From Sorangiineae bacterium NIC37A_2 (lineage in GTDB: Bacteria; Myxococcota_A; Polyangia; Polyangiales; Polyangiaceae), in contig NASX01000003.1 of assembly GCA_002085155.1 (NCBI GenBank), positions 36,808 to 100,807 on the forward strand: 64,000 bases of DNA. The letters run 5' to 3'. Positions 6,798 through 15,720 of this stretch are shown in pieces. Within the stretch, counting starts at the first letter, position 1. Each line of letters starts with the position of its first letter. The position numbers and the translations under genes are program-made. The notes under the pieces were generated by a model, which was given only the letters and a program-made list of their open reading frames with translations, was not told the origin of the DNA and made no database searches.

Positions 6798-8996
6798 TTG
6801 CCGCTCGTGGCAGGAAAAATCCCTTCTCCGAAAGCCCGGACCGCGGTCCGGGCTTTCCTTTTCGTAGCAGAGCTCACGCTGTTGCTCCCGCTCTCGCTTG
6901 CGTGCCATCAGATCCCTGAAGGACGCACAGCGATCGAGAGTGTCACCATCAGCGGCACCTCAGGGCGAGAAGAGAAGGAGATCCGAGATGGCATCGCGAC
7001 CCGCGAGCCGGCGCGCCTGCTCGGCGTGCTCCCGACTGGATTCGTCTACGACTATGAGCTGTTTGATGAAGCGACGCTGGAGCGCGATCTCGCACGCGTC
7101 GAGCGCCAGCTGCGGAGGCGCGGCTACTACGAAGCAAAAGTCCGCGCCGCGCGCGTGATTGTCGAAGGGGAAGACAGGGTCAAAGTCGAGATCGAGGTCG
7201 ACAAGGGACCGCTCGTCCTGGTTCGAAAAGTAGAGACCAATGGCCTCTCGGGCCTACCCTTTGATGCGGCTTCACGGGCCCTCGAAGTGAACCCACTTCG
7301 CGCTGGCGATCCCTTCGACGAAGACGTTTACGAGGAGGCCGAGTCGGATGTCTCCAACGCGCTCGCTGATTACGGCTACGCCTATGTGAGGACCCAAGGC
7401 ACAGCCAAGGTCGATCTCGCAGAGCACGCGGCGATCGTCACGCTGACTGTGAGCCCCGGACCCCGAGCAGTCTATGGCGACATCAAGATCGAAGGTCTAG
7501 AGGAGCTGCCCGAGGGACCGATCCGGAGAACCCTCGGACTCCGCCCTGGTGCGCGCTACTCACGGAAAGATCTCGAGCAGGCGCGCGCAGCTCTCTTTGA
7601 CCTCGGTGTCTTCTCGAAGGTCGAGGTCATCCCGGATCTGAAGGATCCGAGCGTGACAGAGATCCCGATCTCCGTCCGTGTCACCGAGGCACCCCAGCGC
7701 AGCGTCACGGCGGGCGTGGGCGCGACGCTCGACGTGCTGCGCCTCGGCGTCAATGGTCGCCTTGGCTGGACCCATAGAAACTTCCTCGGTGGCTTGCGAG
7801 AACTCAGCGTCTCGACTCGGCCCGGCTTGACCTTCTTCCCGACTCGAATCACGAACTGGGAAGATTGGAACGCTCCGACCGCTATTTTCGCGGAGAACGC
7901 GCTCCTCATCAGCCTCGAGCAGCCGTCGTTCCTCGAAGGGCGAACGCGAGGGTTTGTCGACGTCGGCTACAACGTCTATCCCCTGCTCTATCCACTCGCC
8001 GATAGCAGCTCACCCGAGAGTGAGCGCGTCATTGGCTACAACGAGCTCACCTTTTCGCTCGGCGTGCGCCGCACGTTCTTCAGTCGCCTGATGCCGACGT
8101 CCTTATCCATGAACTGGCGGTCCAACTTCCCGTTCACCTACCAGGGATACCTCTCCGATATCTGTGACTCCGACGACCCCGGAGACCACTGCGGCCTCGA
8201 CGACGTCTTGGTGGCGTACCCCGAACTACTCACCGATTTCGATCTTCGAGACGACCCGATCTCACCGACCAAGGGGCTCTTTCTCTCCAATAGCCTTCAA
8301 GTCGCGATCCCGGCTCTCGGCGGTCAGCTGGAGGACATCCGGATCCGCCCTGAAGCACGCTTTTTCGTGCCGCTCGACTACGGACGGCGCCTGATCTTGG
8401 CGTCGCGGGCGACCGTCGGCTTTGTCTTCCCCCAGAACTACGGGACCGCCCTGCAGGGCGCGGTCGCCGATCCCACGAGCGTCGACGTCGTGCGCGACCA
8501 GCATCGTCTGCTCTTTCGCGCCTTCTATTCTGGCGGCCCCCAGTCCAATCGCGGCTACCCCTATCAACGCATCGGTCCCCAAGGGCCCATCGGATTTCTA
8601 TTGCCCGAAAACCAACGGTGCACAGGTGCTCTCGACGCCCAACCCACAGAGTGTCTCCGTCCGCTCGGCGGCTTCAGCTTATGGGAGGCCTCCGTCGAGC
8701 TCCGCTACCGGATCGCTGGTCCCTGGGGAGCTGTGCTCTTCGTCGATGCGTCCAACGTCACAGAGGAGCTCTTCACCTTCGACTTCATGGCCCCCCACAT
8801 CTCAGTCGGACCCGGACTTCGTTACCAATCTCCGGTCGGCCCCATCCGCGTCGATTTGGGTATGCGCGTCCCCGGTCTGCAGAGGCTCGGCGACACTGAT
8901 AGTGATTTCCCCGATATCTCGGAGATCGCCCCTTACAACAGCCAGAACTGGTACGACGGACTCGTCCTGCACGTGCTGATCGGCGAGGCCTATTGA
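6798..8996 (+). CDS. tamA: Omp85-family outer-membrane assembly protein, TamA-like, with lipoprotein-type signal
   Basis: A 732-residue Omp85-superfamily protein: POTRA-like domains (about 40-320, for example YYEAKVRAARVIVEGEDRV and GDIKIEGLEELPEGPIRR) followed by a C-terminal 16-strand-type barrel with NRGYPYQRIGPQGPIG near 600 and a final GLRYQSPVGPIRVDLG. Directly upstream of tamB, it most likely forms the TAM complex. The signal region ends in LPLSLAC (Cys 36), a lipobox, unusual for an Omp85 barrel. No ATG is available: the open frame starts at a TTG (6798) or GTG (6807), and the first codons overlap a terminator hairpin. BamA is the alternative, but the tamB neighbour argues for TamA. 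Confidence 0.85.
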   Translation: MPLVAGKIPSPKARTAVRAFLFVAELTLLLPLSLACHQIPEGRTAIESVTISGTSGREEKEIRDGIATREPARLLGVLPTGFVYDYELFDEATLERDLARVERQLRRRGYYEAKVRAARVIVEGEDRVKVEIEVDKGPLVLVRKVETNGLSGLPFDAASRALEVNPLRAGDPFDEDVYEEAESDVSNALADYGYAYVRTQGTAKVDLAEHAAIVTLTVSPGPRAVYGDIKIEGLEELPEGPIRRTLGLRPGARYSRKDLEQARAALFDLGVFSKVEVIPDLKDPSVTEIPISVRVTEAPQRSVTAGVGATLDVLRLGVNGRLGWTHRNFLGGLRELSVSTRPGLTFFPTRITNWEDWNAPTAIFAENALLISLEQPSFLEGRTRGFVDVGYNVYPLLYPLADSSSPESERVIGYNELTFSLGVRRTFFSRLMPTSLSMNWRSNFPFTYQGYLSDICDSDDPGDHCGLDDVLVAYPELLTDFDLRDDPISPTKGLFLSNSLQVAIPALGGQLEDIRIRPEARFFVPLDYGRRLILASRATVGFVFPQNYGTALQGAVADPTSVDVVRDQHRLLFRAFYSGGPQSNRGYPYQRIGPQGPIGFLLPENQRCTGALDAQPTECLRPLGGFSLWEASVELRYRIAGPWGAVLFVDASNVTEELFTFDFMAPHISVGPGLRYQSPVGPIRVDLGMRVPGLQRLGDTDSDFPDISEIAPYNSQNWYDGLVLHVLIGEAY
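6831..6864 (+). terminator. Rho-independent terminator, 13-bp perfect stem
   Basis: Positions 6831-6856 form a perfect 26-bp palindrome (arm AAAGCCCGGACCG) followed by CCTTTT. It lies 58 bp after the stop of the lipoprotein gene and would end its transcript. It also falls within the apparent 5' coding end of tamA. Confidence 0.8.
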
Positions 8997-9146
8997 AGCC
9001 CCCAAAAACCGCGGGCGCTCTCGGCGCCGCTCGGCCACCGAGCTTGGCCCCCTGCTCCCCCCGAGTCCTCATGTGCCCAGAGCTCCCGGTTCCTGGGTGC
9101 GCCGAGCTCGATAGCGAAATCTCGACACTCTTGGCAAAGTAAGACC

Positions 9147-12100
9147 ATGAGCGCTGCCGAGCCCAAGCCTCCGCGGCGGCGACGAAGGATCATCTCCGGG
9201 ATCGCCCTCTCGCTCTTTGGCACGCTCGTCTTTGTCCTCGGGACGGCCCTCGCGACAGTCCTGCACCTCGGGCTCCCCGTCGCTCGCGAGGCCGAGCGCG
9301 GCCTCGTCGTGGCGGTTCTGAACAGCACCTTCCACGGAACCTTCGCCATCAAGAGCCTCTCGCGCCTCGACGCTTTTGGTCTCGCGGCAGAAGAGATCGA
9401 AATCGTCGACCCCGAAGGACGCACTGTCATCGCTGCCGAACGCCTCACGGTCGACTTTGATCTGCTCGGCGCGACGATCCGCGCGCTCCGATTCTTCGAG
9501 AAGCTCAGCATTGTGGTCGACGCTGTGCGCATCGACGGCGGCAAGGTTCACCTCTTCCCCGCCAAGGGCGCCGACGAAGAGCCCATCCCATCGATCGTCG
9601 ATGCTTTCGAGCCACGGAGCACAAGCACCGAGACGACGGATGAGTCCGGTCGCAGCGTGCGCGTGTGGTTTCCGAATATCCGCCTGCTTCGCGTCACCGG
9701 CAGCTCCGAGCTCGCGAGCGTACCCGGAGGGTCTTTTGAGGTCCCCAGAGCAGAGGGCAGACTCCTCGTCACCGACGTCGGCGTAGCGATCGATGTACTC
9801 GAGATGCAGGGGGAGATTCGAGAGGTCTTGGACGAACCTCTCGAGCTATCTGGAAAAGCCAGTTTCAGAATTCCCGGCGAAATCACCGCCGACGTCGATC
9901 TGAGCTCCGGAGAGATTCAGGGCCACGAGCTCATCAGCTACCTCGACGGCCGAGTTCAAGCAGACGGCATCTTCGCTGATACACCGGGCGAGGCGATCCG
10001 TCGTCTGCTGCCCGAGTGGCCGATCGACGGAGAGGTCTCGGTCTATCATCACATCGAAGGGACCCTGCCTCGCCTCGACGTGCGCGCCACGATCCAATCG
10101 GGTGCCGCCAGTTTCCAAGCCCAGGGGCGTCTCCGCGTCTCACCCGAGGTCGAGGCAGATTTCGACTTGGATGCAGACAGCGTGAACTTGCGTTTGCTCC
10201 GCGAAGATTGGCCCGAAAGCCATCTCGGCCTGCGTTCGAGCGTCGAGCTCTGGGGCCAAGAAGGACGCATCGCGGTCAGCTGGAACGCGACGCTTCTGCC
10301 GGGCGAGATCGCTGGTCAAAAGACCCCAGCCATCGACGCCGCCGGGAGCGTCGACGACCGAGGGGTGCGCGGGACTTTCGTCCTGCACGAGCGGGCGATT
10401 CCCGTGAACATCTCCTTCTCCAAGGAAGACGCGGACCGCGACGCTGTCGACTTCGACCTCAGGCTCAAGAGAACCATTTTAGCCCAATCTCCACGTATCC
10501 AGGCGCTCGCGCCCATCTATGGAACGGTGGAAGGTACGGTTACGGGCACGATCGCCAATGAGCGTGTCCTTCTCCGTCCAGCGCTCACGGGCAGCTCTCT
10601 CGGCATCGGCCAGTTCAGGCTCGAAAACCCAAATGTACGCGGCGCCGTCGAGTTTGTTCCCTCAGAACCAGAGAACGCACAGCTGAATCTGAAACTCACC
10701 GCGGACACCTTTATCGCGGAACAGCTCAAATTTCAGAAGGTCACCCTGGCCGTCGTGGGACCAGTGCTCGAACCGGAGGCCACTCTCAGTGCGGTGACCG
10801 CGCGAGGTCTTGCTCTCGAAGCCAAGACGAGGACACGCACGGATCGCGTCGAGCTCTCGAACCTTCACGCGACAGTGCGCGGCGACGGTCCCCCGATTCT
10901 CTTGCGCCTCGATCACGGCGTCTACGACGACTCTTATGTAGATCTCCGTGGCCTCGCGATAGAGAGCACCGGCCGACTCTCCGCCGATCTACGCTCCGGA
11001 GGAAATAGGACCGAGCTCCGCGTCGACGCTGAGAACCTCGATCTCGCGCGCATCGCCCGCGTCCTCGAGCTCCCGATCGACGCCCTTTCGGGCAAGGTCT
11101 CCATGAACGCCGACCTCAAGCTCGACCAGAGGTCCGAGGGGACTCTCTCCTTCAAAGTCGAAGAGGGCGCCGCGCGTGGAATCACCGGCGTGGACCTCTC
11201 TCTCGACAGCCGCTTCGACGTAGGACGCTTCGTCGGGACCGCGCACGGCAGCGTCGATGGAGTCGGTCAGGGGAACTTCTCTTGGGATGTTGAGCTCGCC
11301 GGTTCCCCCCATTCGCTGAGCGCGTTCTCTGACGCGCGCGGCGTCGCTTCCGCTGAACTCAGCGGACTTGAGCTTGGCACCCTGCGCGCTCTCTTTCCGC
11401 TCGACCCATCCGTACCGAAGACCTATGGGCGCGCCCGAGGTACCTTGAAGCTCGAGCGTCCGGACCCAAGCGCTCTCCCCCTCGCTCGCGCGACCCTCGA
11501 GACGGAAGGGCTTGCCCTTGAGCTCTCCGACGGCACGCGCATCGATCGCACTGAGCTTGCCCTTTACGCAGACCTCGAGCCGAATCGAAAGCGGCTCTCA
11601 GTCGCCGCCCACGTCTCCGACGTACTCGGCGCGCTCGGCACGGTGAGCCTCGAGCTCGGTTTGCCGCTCGCTGAGTGGGCGGATCAAATGCCCAAGAGTG
11701 AGGCGCTCCTCGCCCACGTTACCGAACAGGCGCCTCTCGACGCCGTCTTCTCGATCCCCGCTCGCGACCTTTCCGAGTTTCCCCTCCCGATTCCGGCCGC
11801 CGCCGATCTGCGGGGTCGCGTGACGGCGCGCGGCACCGCGCGGGGCACCCTGTCCCGCCCCCTCGTGTCCGGAACCGTCAACGTCGACGAGCTCAACATC
11901 CGCGATTCCGGCATCGCCAAGCCCATCAGCCTCGAAACGAAGTTCCAAGCTGACCCTATGGATCGCGCCCTCGCCGCCCAGATCCTCTTGACCCAAGGCC
12001 GCACCCAAATCGCCTCGGGGTCTGCAGATCTCACATTTCCCTCAGGAACACCCGATGGTCCGAGTTGGCTCGGTCAAGGGCAGGTCATTTTTGACGGTAT

Positions 12101-13748
12101 GCCCACCGATCTGATCGTCCCGCTCGCAGAGACAGGCATCCGAGGCACCGTGCAAGGCTCCCTCGCCGTGGCACGACGGGAGCTCTTGCCCGAACTCAGC
12201 TCGAGCCTCGAGATCAAGAAAATCTCCGCTCTCGGCAAGCGCGTAGGGGACGGGACCCTTGAGATGCGGACCAACGGCGCCCGCGTCGGTGCGACGATCG
12301 AGATCGAAGACGAATTTGGCTCCTTCGAGGCTCAGGTCGATGGCGCCCTGCGAGCGACCCGAGATTTCGTGGAACTCTCTCCAGCGGAGCCGCTTGTCGC
12401 CCGCGTGACCGCCAAGCGCTTCAATGCCTCGGTGCTCGCTCCTGCCTTCGAAGACGTCCTGGATGACTTCGGAGGCTCCCTGAGCGGCGAGGCGAGTCTC
12501 GAGCTGGGCGCGCCCGTAGAAGAGACCGACTCCTGGCGAGCCAAGGTCTCGGGTCACCTATCTCTGACCGACGGAGAAATGACCCCGACGAGCATGCGCC
12601 TCAAGCTGACGGGAGTGACCATGAACCTCAAGGCGCGCCCCGAGGGAAACTACAACCTGCTTGAGGTCACGAACCTGCGCGCAAAGGCTCGCTCGAGCGA
12701 AGAGAACTTCGAAGGGCAAGGAATTCTCTACTTCAACAACCTCGACTGGACCGGCGGTCGCATCACCTTCTCCCAGACCAACGTCCCCGTCCTTTTCGAG
12801 GGGATTGAACTCGCCACGCTCTCCGGGAAAGGGCAGCTCGACATGGAGAAGCAAGACGACGAGCTTCGGATGAAGCTCGAAATCCCCGAGCTTGAGGCTG
12901 AATTACCCGCGATCAGCGATCGAAACTTGATCGCTCTCCGCGAGAATGAAACCATCGTCGTCACCACCGGGTCGCGCAATCTCTTCGAGAAGGAAGCGAC
13001 TTCCGGTGATGACACTAAGATCGTGCTCAGCGTTCACCTCGGCGATCGGGTGCGCGTGAAGAGCTCGTTCTTGAACCTGAAAGTGGCCGGCGACCCTGTC
13101 GTCTACATCGACGATGATCTGACGATGGACGGCAGCATCGCTCTCGTCCCCGGCGGGCGTATCCACGTCATGGGGCGCGTCTTCATCATCGAACACGGTA
13201 CCGTCTATTTCGACAACTCCGACATATCGAATCCCTTGCTCGAGGTCTCCGCAACCTGGCGAGCCAGCGACGGTGTCCTCATCCGCGCCGCCTTGAGCGG
13301 TCGGGCCAAATCACCCAGGCTCGAATGGAGCAGCGATCCCCCGCTCCCTGGCGGCGAAAACGCGGTCATCGCGCGTGTCCTCGGCGGCGGCTCTCAAGGC
13401 AATGCCTCCAACACGGGCTTCGCCTACGGCGCTGCCGCCGTGAACGAGCTGCTTGGGCAAAGCGGCGTTCGAGGTGTCGAGTTCAGCGCTCAAACAGAGA
13501 CCTCCCAACAGGGCCAGATTGCGCGCCTGTCCGAGCGCTCTCGCGACTCCTACTCAGCCGCCGTCCAAATCAGCGAAAACGTCTGGTTCGAAGGGAAATA
13601 CACCCAAGACCGCGCCGGCCCCGGCACCACACCGCGCAGCGGATTCAGCGGGACCATCGACTGGCGCTTTTCCCCTCAATGGTCGGCGCGGACCGAAGTC
13701 GGCACGCTCGGCGTCGGTGTCGATATGCTGTGGCAGTACCGGTACTAG
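9147..13748 (+). CDS. tamB: Translocation and assembly module protein TamB
   Basis: A 1533-residue AsmA/TamB-type protein. A basic N-terminus (RRRRR) precedes one inner-membrane span (about 17-40); a long repetitive beta-rich region follows, and the C-terminal DUF490/TamB domain lies roughly at 1200-1533, with GGRIHVMGRVFIIEHGTVYF and LEWSSDPPLPGGENAVIARV typical of the family. TamB spans the periplasm and works with TamA in inserting outer-membrane proteins and in lipid transport. Length is close to the usual 1250-1500. It starts at ATG 9147, 150 bp after tamA, and is probably co-transcribed with it. Confidence 0.93.
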   Translation: MSAAEPKPPRRRRRIISGIALSLFGTLVFVLGTALATVLHLGLPVAREAERGLVVAVLNSTFHGTFAIKSLSRLDAFGLAAEEIEIVDPEGRTVIAAERLTVDFDLLGATIRALRFFEKLSIVVDAVRIDGGKVHLFPAKGADEEPIPSIVDAFEPRSTSTETTDESGRSVRVWFPNIRLLRVTGSSELASVPGGSFEVPRAEGRLLVTDVGVAIDVLEMQGEIREVLDEPLELSGKASFRIPGEITADVDLSSGEIQGHELISYLDGRVQADGIFADTPGEAIRRLLPEWPIDGEVSVYHHIEGTLPRLDVRATIQSGAASFQAQGRLRVSPEVEADFDLDADSVNLRLLREDWPESHLGLRSSVELWGQEGRIAVSWNATLLPGEIAGQKTPAIDAAGSVDDRGVRGTFVLHERAIPVNISFSKEDADRDAVDFDLRLKRTILAQSPRIQALAPIYGTVEGTVTGTIANERVLLRPALTGSSLGIGQFRLENPNVRGAVEFVPSEPENAQLNLKLTADTFIAEQLKFQKVTLAVVGPVLEPEATLSAVTARGLALEAKTRTRTDRVELSNLHATVRGDGPPILLRLDHGVYDDSYVDLRGLAIESTGRLSADLRSGGNRTELRVDAENLDLARIARVLELPIDALSGKVSMNADLKLDQRSEGTLSFKVEEGAARGITGVDLSLDSRFDVGRFVGTAHGSVDGVGQGNFSWDVELAGSPHSLSAFSDARGVASAELSGLELGTLRALFPLDPSVPKTYGRARGTLKLERPDPSALPLARATLETEGLALELSDGTRIDRTELALYADLEPNRKRLSVAAHVSDVLGALGTVSLELGLPLAEWADQMPKSEALLAHVTEQAPLDAVFSIPARDLSEFPLPIPAAADLRGRVTARGTARGTLSRPLVSGTVNVDELNIRDSGIAKPISLETKFQADPMDRALAAQILLTQGRTQIASGSADLTFPSGTPDGPSWLGQGQVIFDGMPTDLIVPLAETGIRGTVQGSLAVARRELLPELSSSLEIKKISALGKRVGDGTLEMRTNGARVGATIEIEDEFGSFEAQVDGALRATRDFVELSPAEPLVARVTAKRFNASVLAPAFEDVLDDFGGSLSGEASLELGAPVEETDSWRAKVSGHLSLTDGEMTPTSMRLKLTGVTMNLKARPEGNYNLLEVTNLRAKARSSEENFEGQGILYFNNLDWTGGRITFSQTNVPVLFEGIELATLSGKGQLDMEKQDDELRMKLEIPELEAELPAISDRNLIALRENETIVVTTGSRNLFEKEATSGDDTKIVLSVHLGDRVRVKSSFLNLKVAGDPVVYIDDDLTMDGSIALVPGGRIHVMGRVFIIEHGTVYFDNSDISNPLLEVSATWRASDGVLIRAALSGRAKSPRLEWSSDPPLPGGENAVIARVLGGGSQGNASNTGFAYGAAAVNELLGQSGVRGVEFSAQTETSQQGQIARLSERSRDSYSAAVQISENVWFEGKYTQDRAGPGTTPRSGFSGTIDWRFSPQWSARTEVGTLGVGVDMLWQYRY

Positions 13749-13823
13749 GAGTGAAAATGGTGCCCGGGCCCTTGGGGCCAGCCCGCTCCTTGACCGCAAA
13801 GGGCCAAGGCGAACCGTCTTATG

Positions 13824-14660
13824 TCAGCGGCGCGCGCTCACGGCGGCGATCTGAACCTTGAGCTCGAAGGCAGTGTCCGACCAATACTTGTCGATCGCGC
13901 GAGCCAGGTAATCGCGTGCCTCGTCTGGCAAGGACGTACGCCCGAGCCACGCGGCCACCAGAGGCAAAATCAGAAGTCGCACGGCAGGGTCTTCCACAAA
14001 CGCCCGCCCACTCTCGAAAGGGATCTGTTCTTCGCGGATATCGATCCCGACGTCCGAGAGGCCCGCGCTCTTGAGCTCTTCCATGAGCTGATGGGGAGTG
14101 CCGCGGTGCAAAGGGACCGACTCGAAAGCCGCCTCAATCTCAGCGTCGTCGTGCTTCAGCGCATACTCGGCGAGCAGATCGAGGACCTCTTGAAAGGAAT
14201 CGCCAAATGGCAGAGAAATCAGCGCTTGTCCCCCCGGATAGAGGAGGCGCCCCATCTCCGCGAACAGCGCGATGCGCCCCTTGGCGTTCCGGGTTGGGTG
14301 AAAGCTGAGCGCGTGGGAAAATGTCTGAGGATCAAGGCCGGTGCGCGCGGGATTGCCGAGCACGTAGCGCATATTCATCGAGCCCAGGCGCGACGACGCA
14401 ATCGACAAGAACGACTGCACGCTGTCGACCCCGACCCCCGTCGTGCTCGGCATATCCTCGAGCCATTGCGCGTCCGGATATCCAGTACGACAGCCGAGGT
14501 GCACCACACGCCCGGCTTCGCCGACCAAAAGAAGCGGGCGCGCCGCCGCCGCGAAGAGCGAGAGGTACGAGGGCACGACGAAGGCGTCGAAGAGCGCCGC
14601 GTCATCTTCGCCAAAGTCGTCGCCCACGAAAGGGACCTGAGAGGCTCGATCCGATTCCAC
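13824..14660 (-). CDS. Class I SAM-dependent methyltransferase, substrate unknown
   Basis: A 278-residue protein with a Rossmann-type SAM-binding core: motif I VVHLGCRTGYPDAQWL (about 53-68), an acidic strand end GVGVDSVQSFL, and a post-motif region RLLYPGGQALISLPFGDS. These match methyltransferase type 11/25 domains. The GTG start at 14660 has AGG 7 bp upstream. It runs tail-to-tail with tamB and is divergent (48-bp gap) from the small gene at 14709, which gives no hint of substrate. Confidence 0.75.
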   Translation of the reverse strand: MESDRASQVPFVGDDFGEDDAALFDAFVVPSYLSLFAAAARPLLLVGEAGRVVHLGCRTGYPDAQWLEDMPSTTGVGVDSVQSFLSIASSRLGSMNMRYVLGNPARTGLDPQTFSHALSFHPTRNAKGRIALFAEMGRLLYPGGQALISLPFGDSFQEVLDLLAEYALKHDDAEIEAAFESVPLHRGTPHQLMEELKSAGLSDVGIDIREEQIPFESGRAFVEDPAVRLLILPLVAAWLGRTSLPDEARDYLARAIDKYWSDTAFELKVQIAAVSARR

Positions 14661-14708
14661 AGAACCTAAATCATCAGTAGAATCGCTCCCGCTCTCGAGC
14701 GCAAGTCC

Positions 14709-14927
14709 GTGCCACCGAAGCCTCCCCGCTCGCTCATCTTCGCCGCACTCGTCGCGGTCCTGTCTCTCGTTTTTGGGATCCTCAGTCAGAAGCGAGAGGA
14801 GCCCTCCACGAAACCGGCGGAGCCGGTCGCACGACCTGCTGGTCCCTGCGGTCCCGGCACGCTGCCCGACGCGGGAGTCTGCGTACCGGTGGCGATCCCT
14901 CTCGGCGGTCCCCAGTCCGCCCCCTAG
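14709..14927 (+). CDS. Small membrane-anchored protein with CGPGTLPDAGVC motif
   Basis: A 72-residue frame starting at GTG. One hydrophobic segment (about 8-26) is followed by a Pro/Ala/Glu-rich linker and the motif CGPGTLPDAGVCVP, a two-cysteine turn seen in secreted proteins of this group. The start lacks a strong ribosome binding site. It ends one base before the stop of the convergent regulator gene. Likely real because of signal-like N-terminus and Cys motif; function unknown. Confidence 0.5.
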   Translation: MPPKPPRSLIFAALVAVLSLVFGILSQKREEPSTKPAEPVARPAGPCGPGTLPDAGVCVPVAIPLGGPQSAP

Positions 14928-14928
14928 G

Positions 14929-15618
14929 TTAGGGCACGAGCTTATAGCCGAAGCCGTACACGGTCAGGATGTGTGTTGGCTGGGCGGGATCTCGCTCGAG
15001 TTTCTTGCGGAGCTTGACGATGAAGTTGTCAATCGTCCTGTTGCCAGGGTTCTGTTCGAGTCCCCAGATCTTGCGCAGGATGTCTTCTCGCGAAACCGGC
15101 TGTCCTTGGCGCTCGTGGAGGAGCCGGAGCAATTCCACCTCATAAAAGGATAAGATCTCTTCGCTCCCGTTCTTCCTTCTGAGCGTCTGCGCTGAAGGGT
15201 TGATCGTGACGTCACCGATCGTGATCGTCGGTCCTTCGTTCGGGCGCTGGGCCCGTCGGAAGAGAGCTCGAATCCGCGCGGTGAGCTCACCGATGCTGAA
15301 GGGCTTGGTGACATAGTCGTCAGCCCCGACATCGAGCCCCCGAATCTTGTCAGCCTCCTGGCTCTTCGCGGTGAGCATGATGACCGGCACTGTCCCATCG
15401 ACTTGCCGGATCTGTTCGCAGACCTGGTAGCCGTTCTGATCGGGCAGCATCAGATCGAGCAAGACCGCATCGGGGCGCTCTTTCCGATGCACAGCCACCG
15501 CCTCCGCTCCCGAGGCAGCTGTGACAACCCGAAATCCCTCGAACTCGAGAGCGTCTTGGAGGCCGAGGATGATGTGAGGTTCGTCATCCACGACCAAGAT
15601 GGTCTTCTTGTTCTCCAC
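14929..15618 (-). CDS. OmpR/PhoB-type response regulator (orphan)
   Basis: A 229-residue two-domain regulator. The receiver domain has the acidic pair VVDDEP, the phospho-acceptor aspartate in AVLLDLMLPDQNG, the Thr in MLTAKS and the Lys in TKPFS. The C-terminal winged helix (from about residue 130) ends in THILTVYGFGYKLVP, typical of OmpR-family DNA-binding domains. I prefer the GTG at 15618 (VENKKTILVVDDE); the frame extends to 15666 but that would reach into the terminator at 15665-15694. No histidine kinase gene is adjacent, so the partner must be elsewhere. Confidence 0.93.
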   Translation of the reverse strand: MENKKTILVVDDEPHIILGLQDALEFEGFRVVTAASGAEAVAVHRKERPDAVLLDLMLPDQNGYQVCEQIRQVDGTVPVIMLTAKSQEADKIRGLDVGADDYVTKPFSIGELTARIRALFRRAQRPNEGPTITIGDVTINPSAQTLRRKNGSEEILSFYEVELLRLLHERQGQPVSREDILRKIWGLEQNPGNRTIDNFIVKLRKKLERDPAQPTHILTVYGFGYKLVP

Positions 15619-15664
15619 GGACGCCCTGAGGTTACACGATCGGGGCCAGAACAGGGAACCGGAC

Positions 15665-15694
15665 AAAAAAAGAGCGGCCCTTTCGGGCCGCTCT
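15665..15694 (-). terminator. Rho-independent terminator of the VWA lipoprotein gene
   Basis: On the minus strand: stem GAGCGGCCC, tetraloop GAAA, stem GGGCCGCTC, then seven T. It lies 27 bp after the stop of the gene at 15721 and upstream of the response regulator start, separating the two transcripts. Confidence 0.92.
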
Positions 15695-15720
15695 CCTCCT
15701 TGCGGAAGGGACGAGACGCC

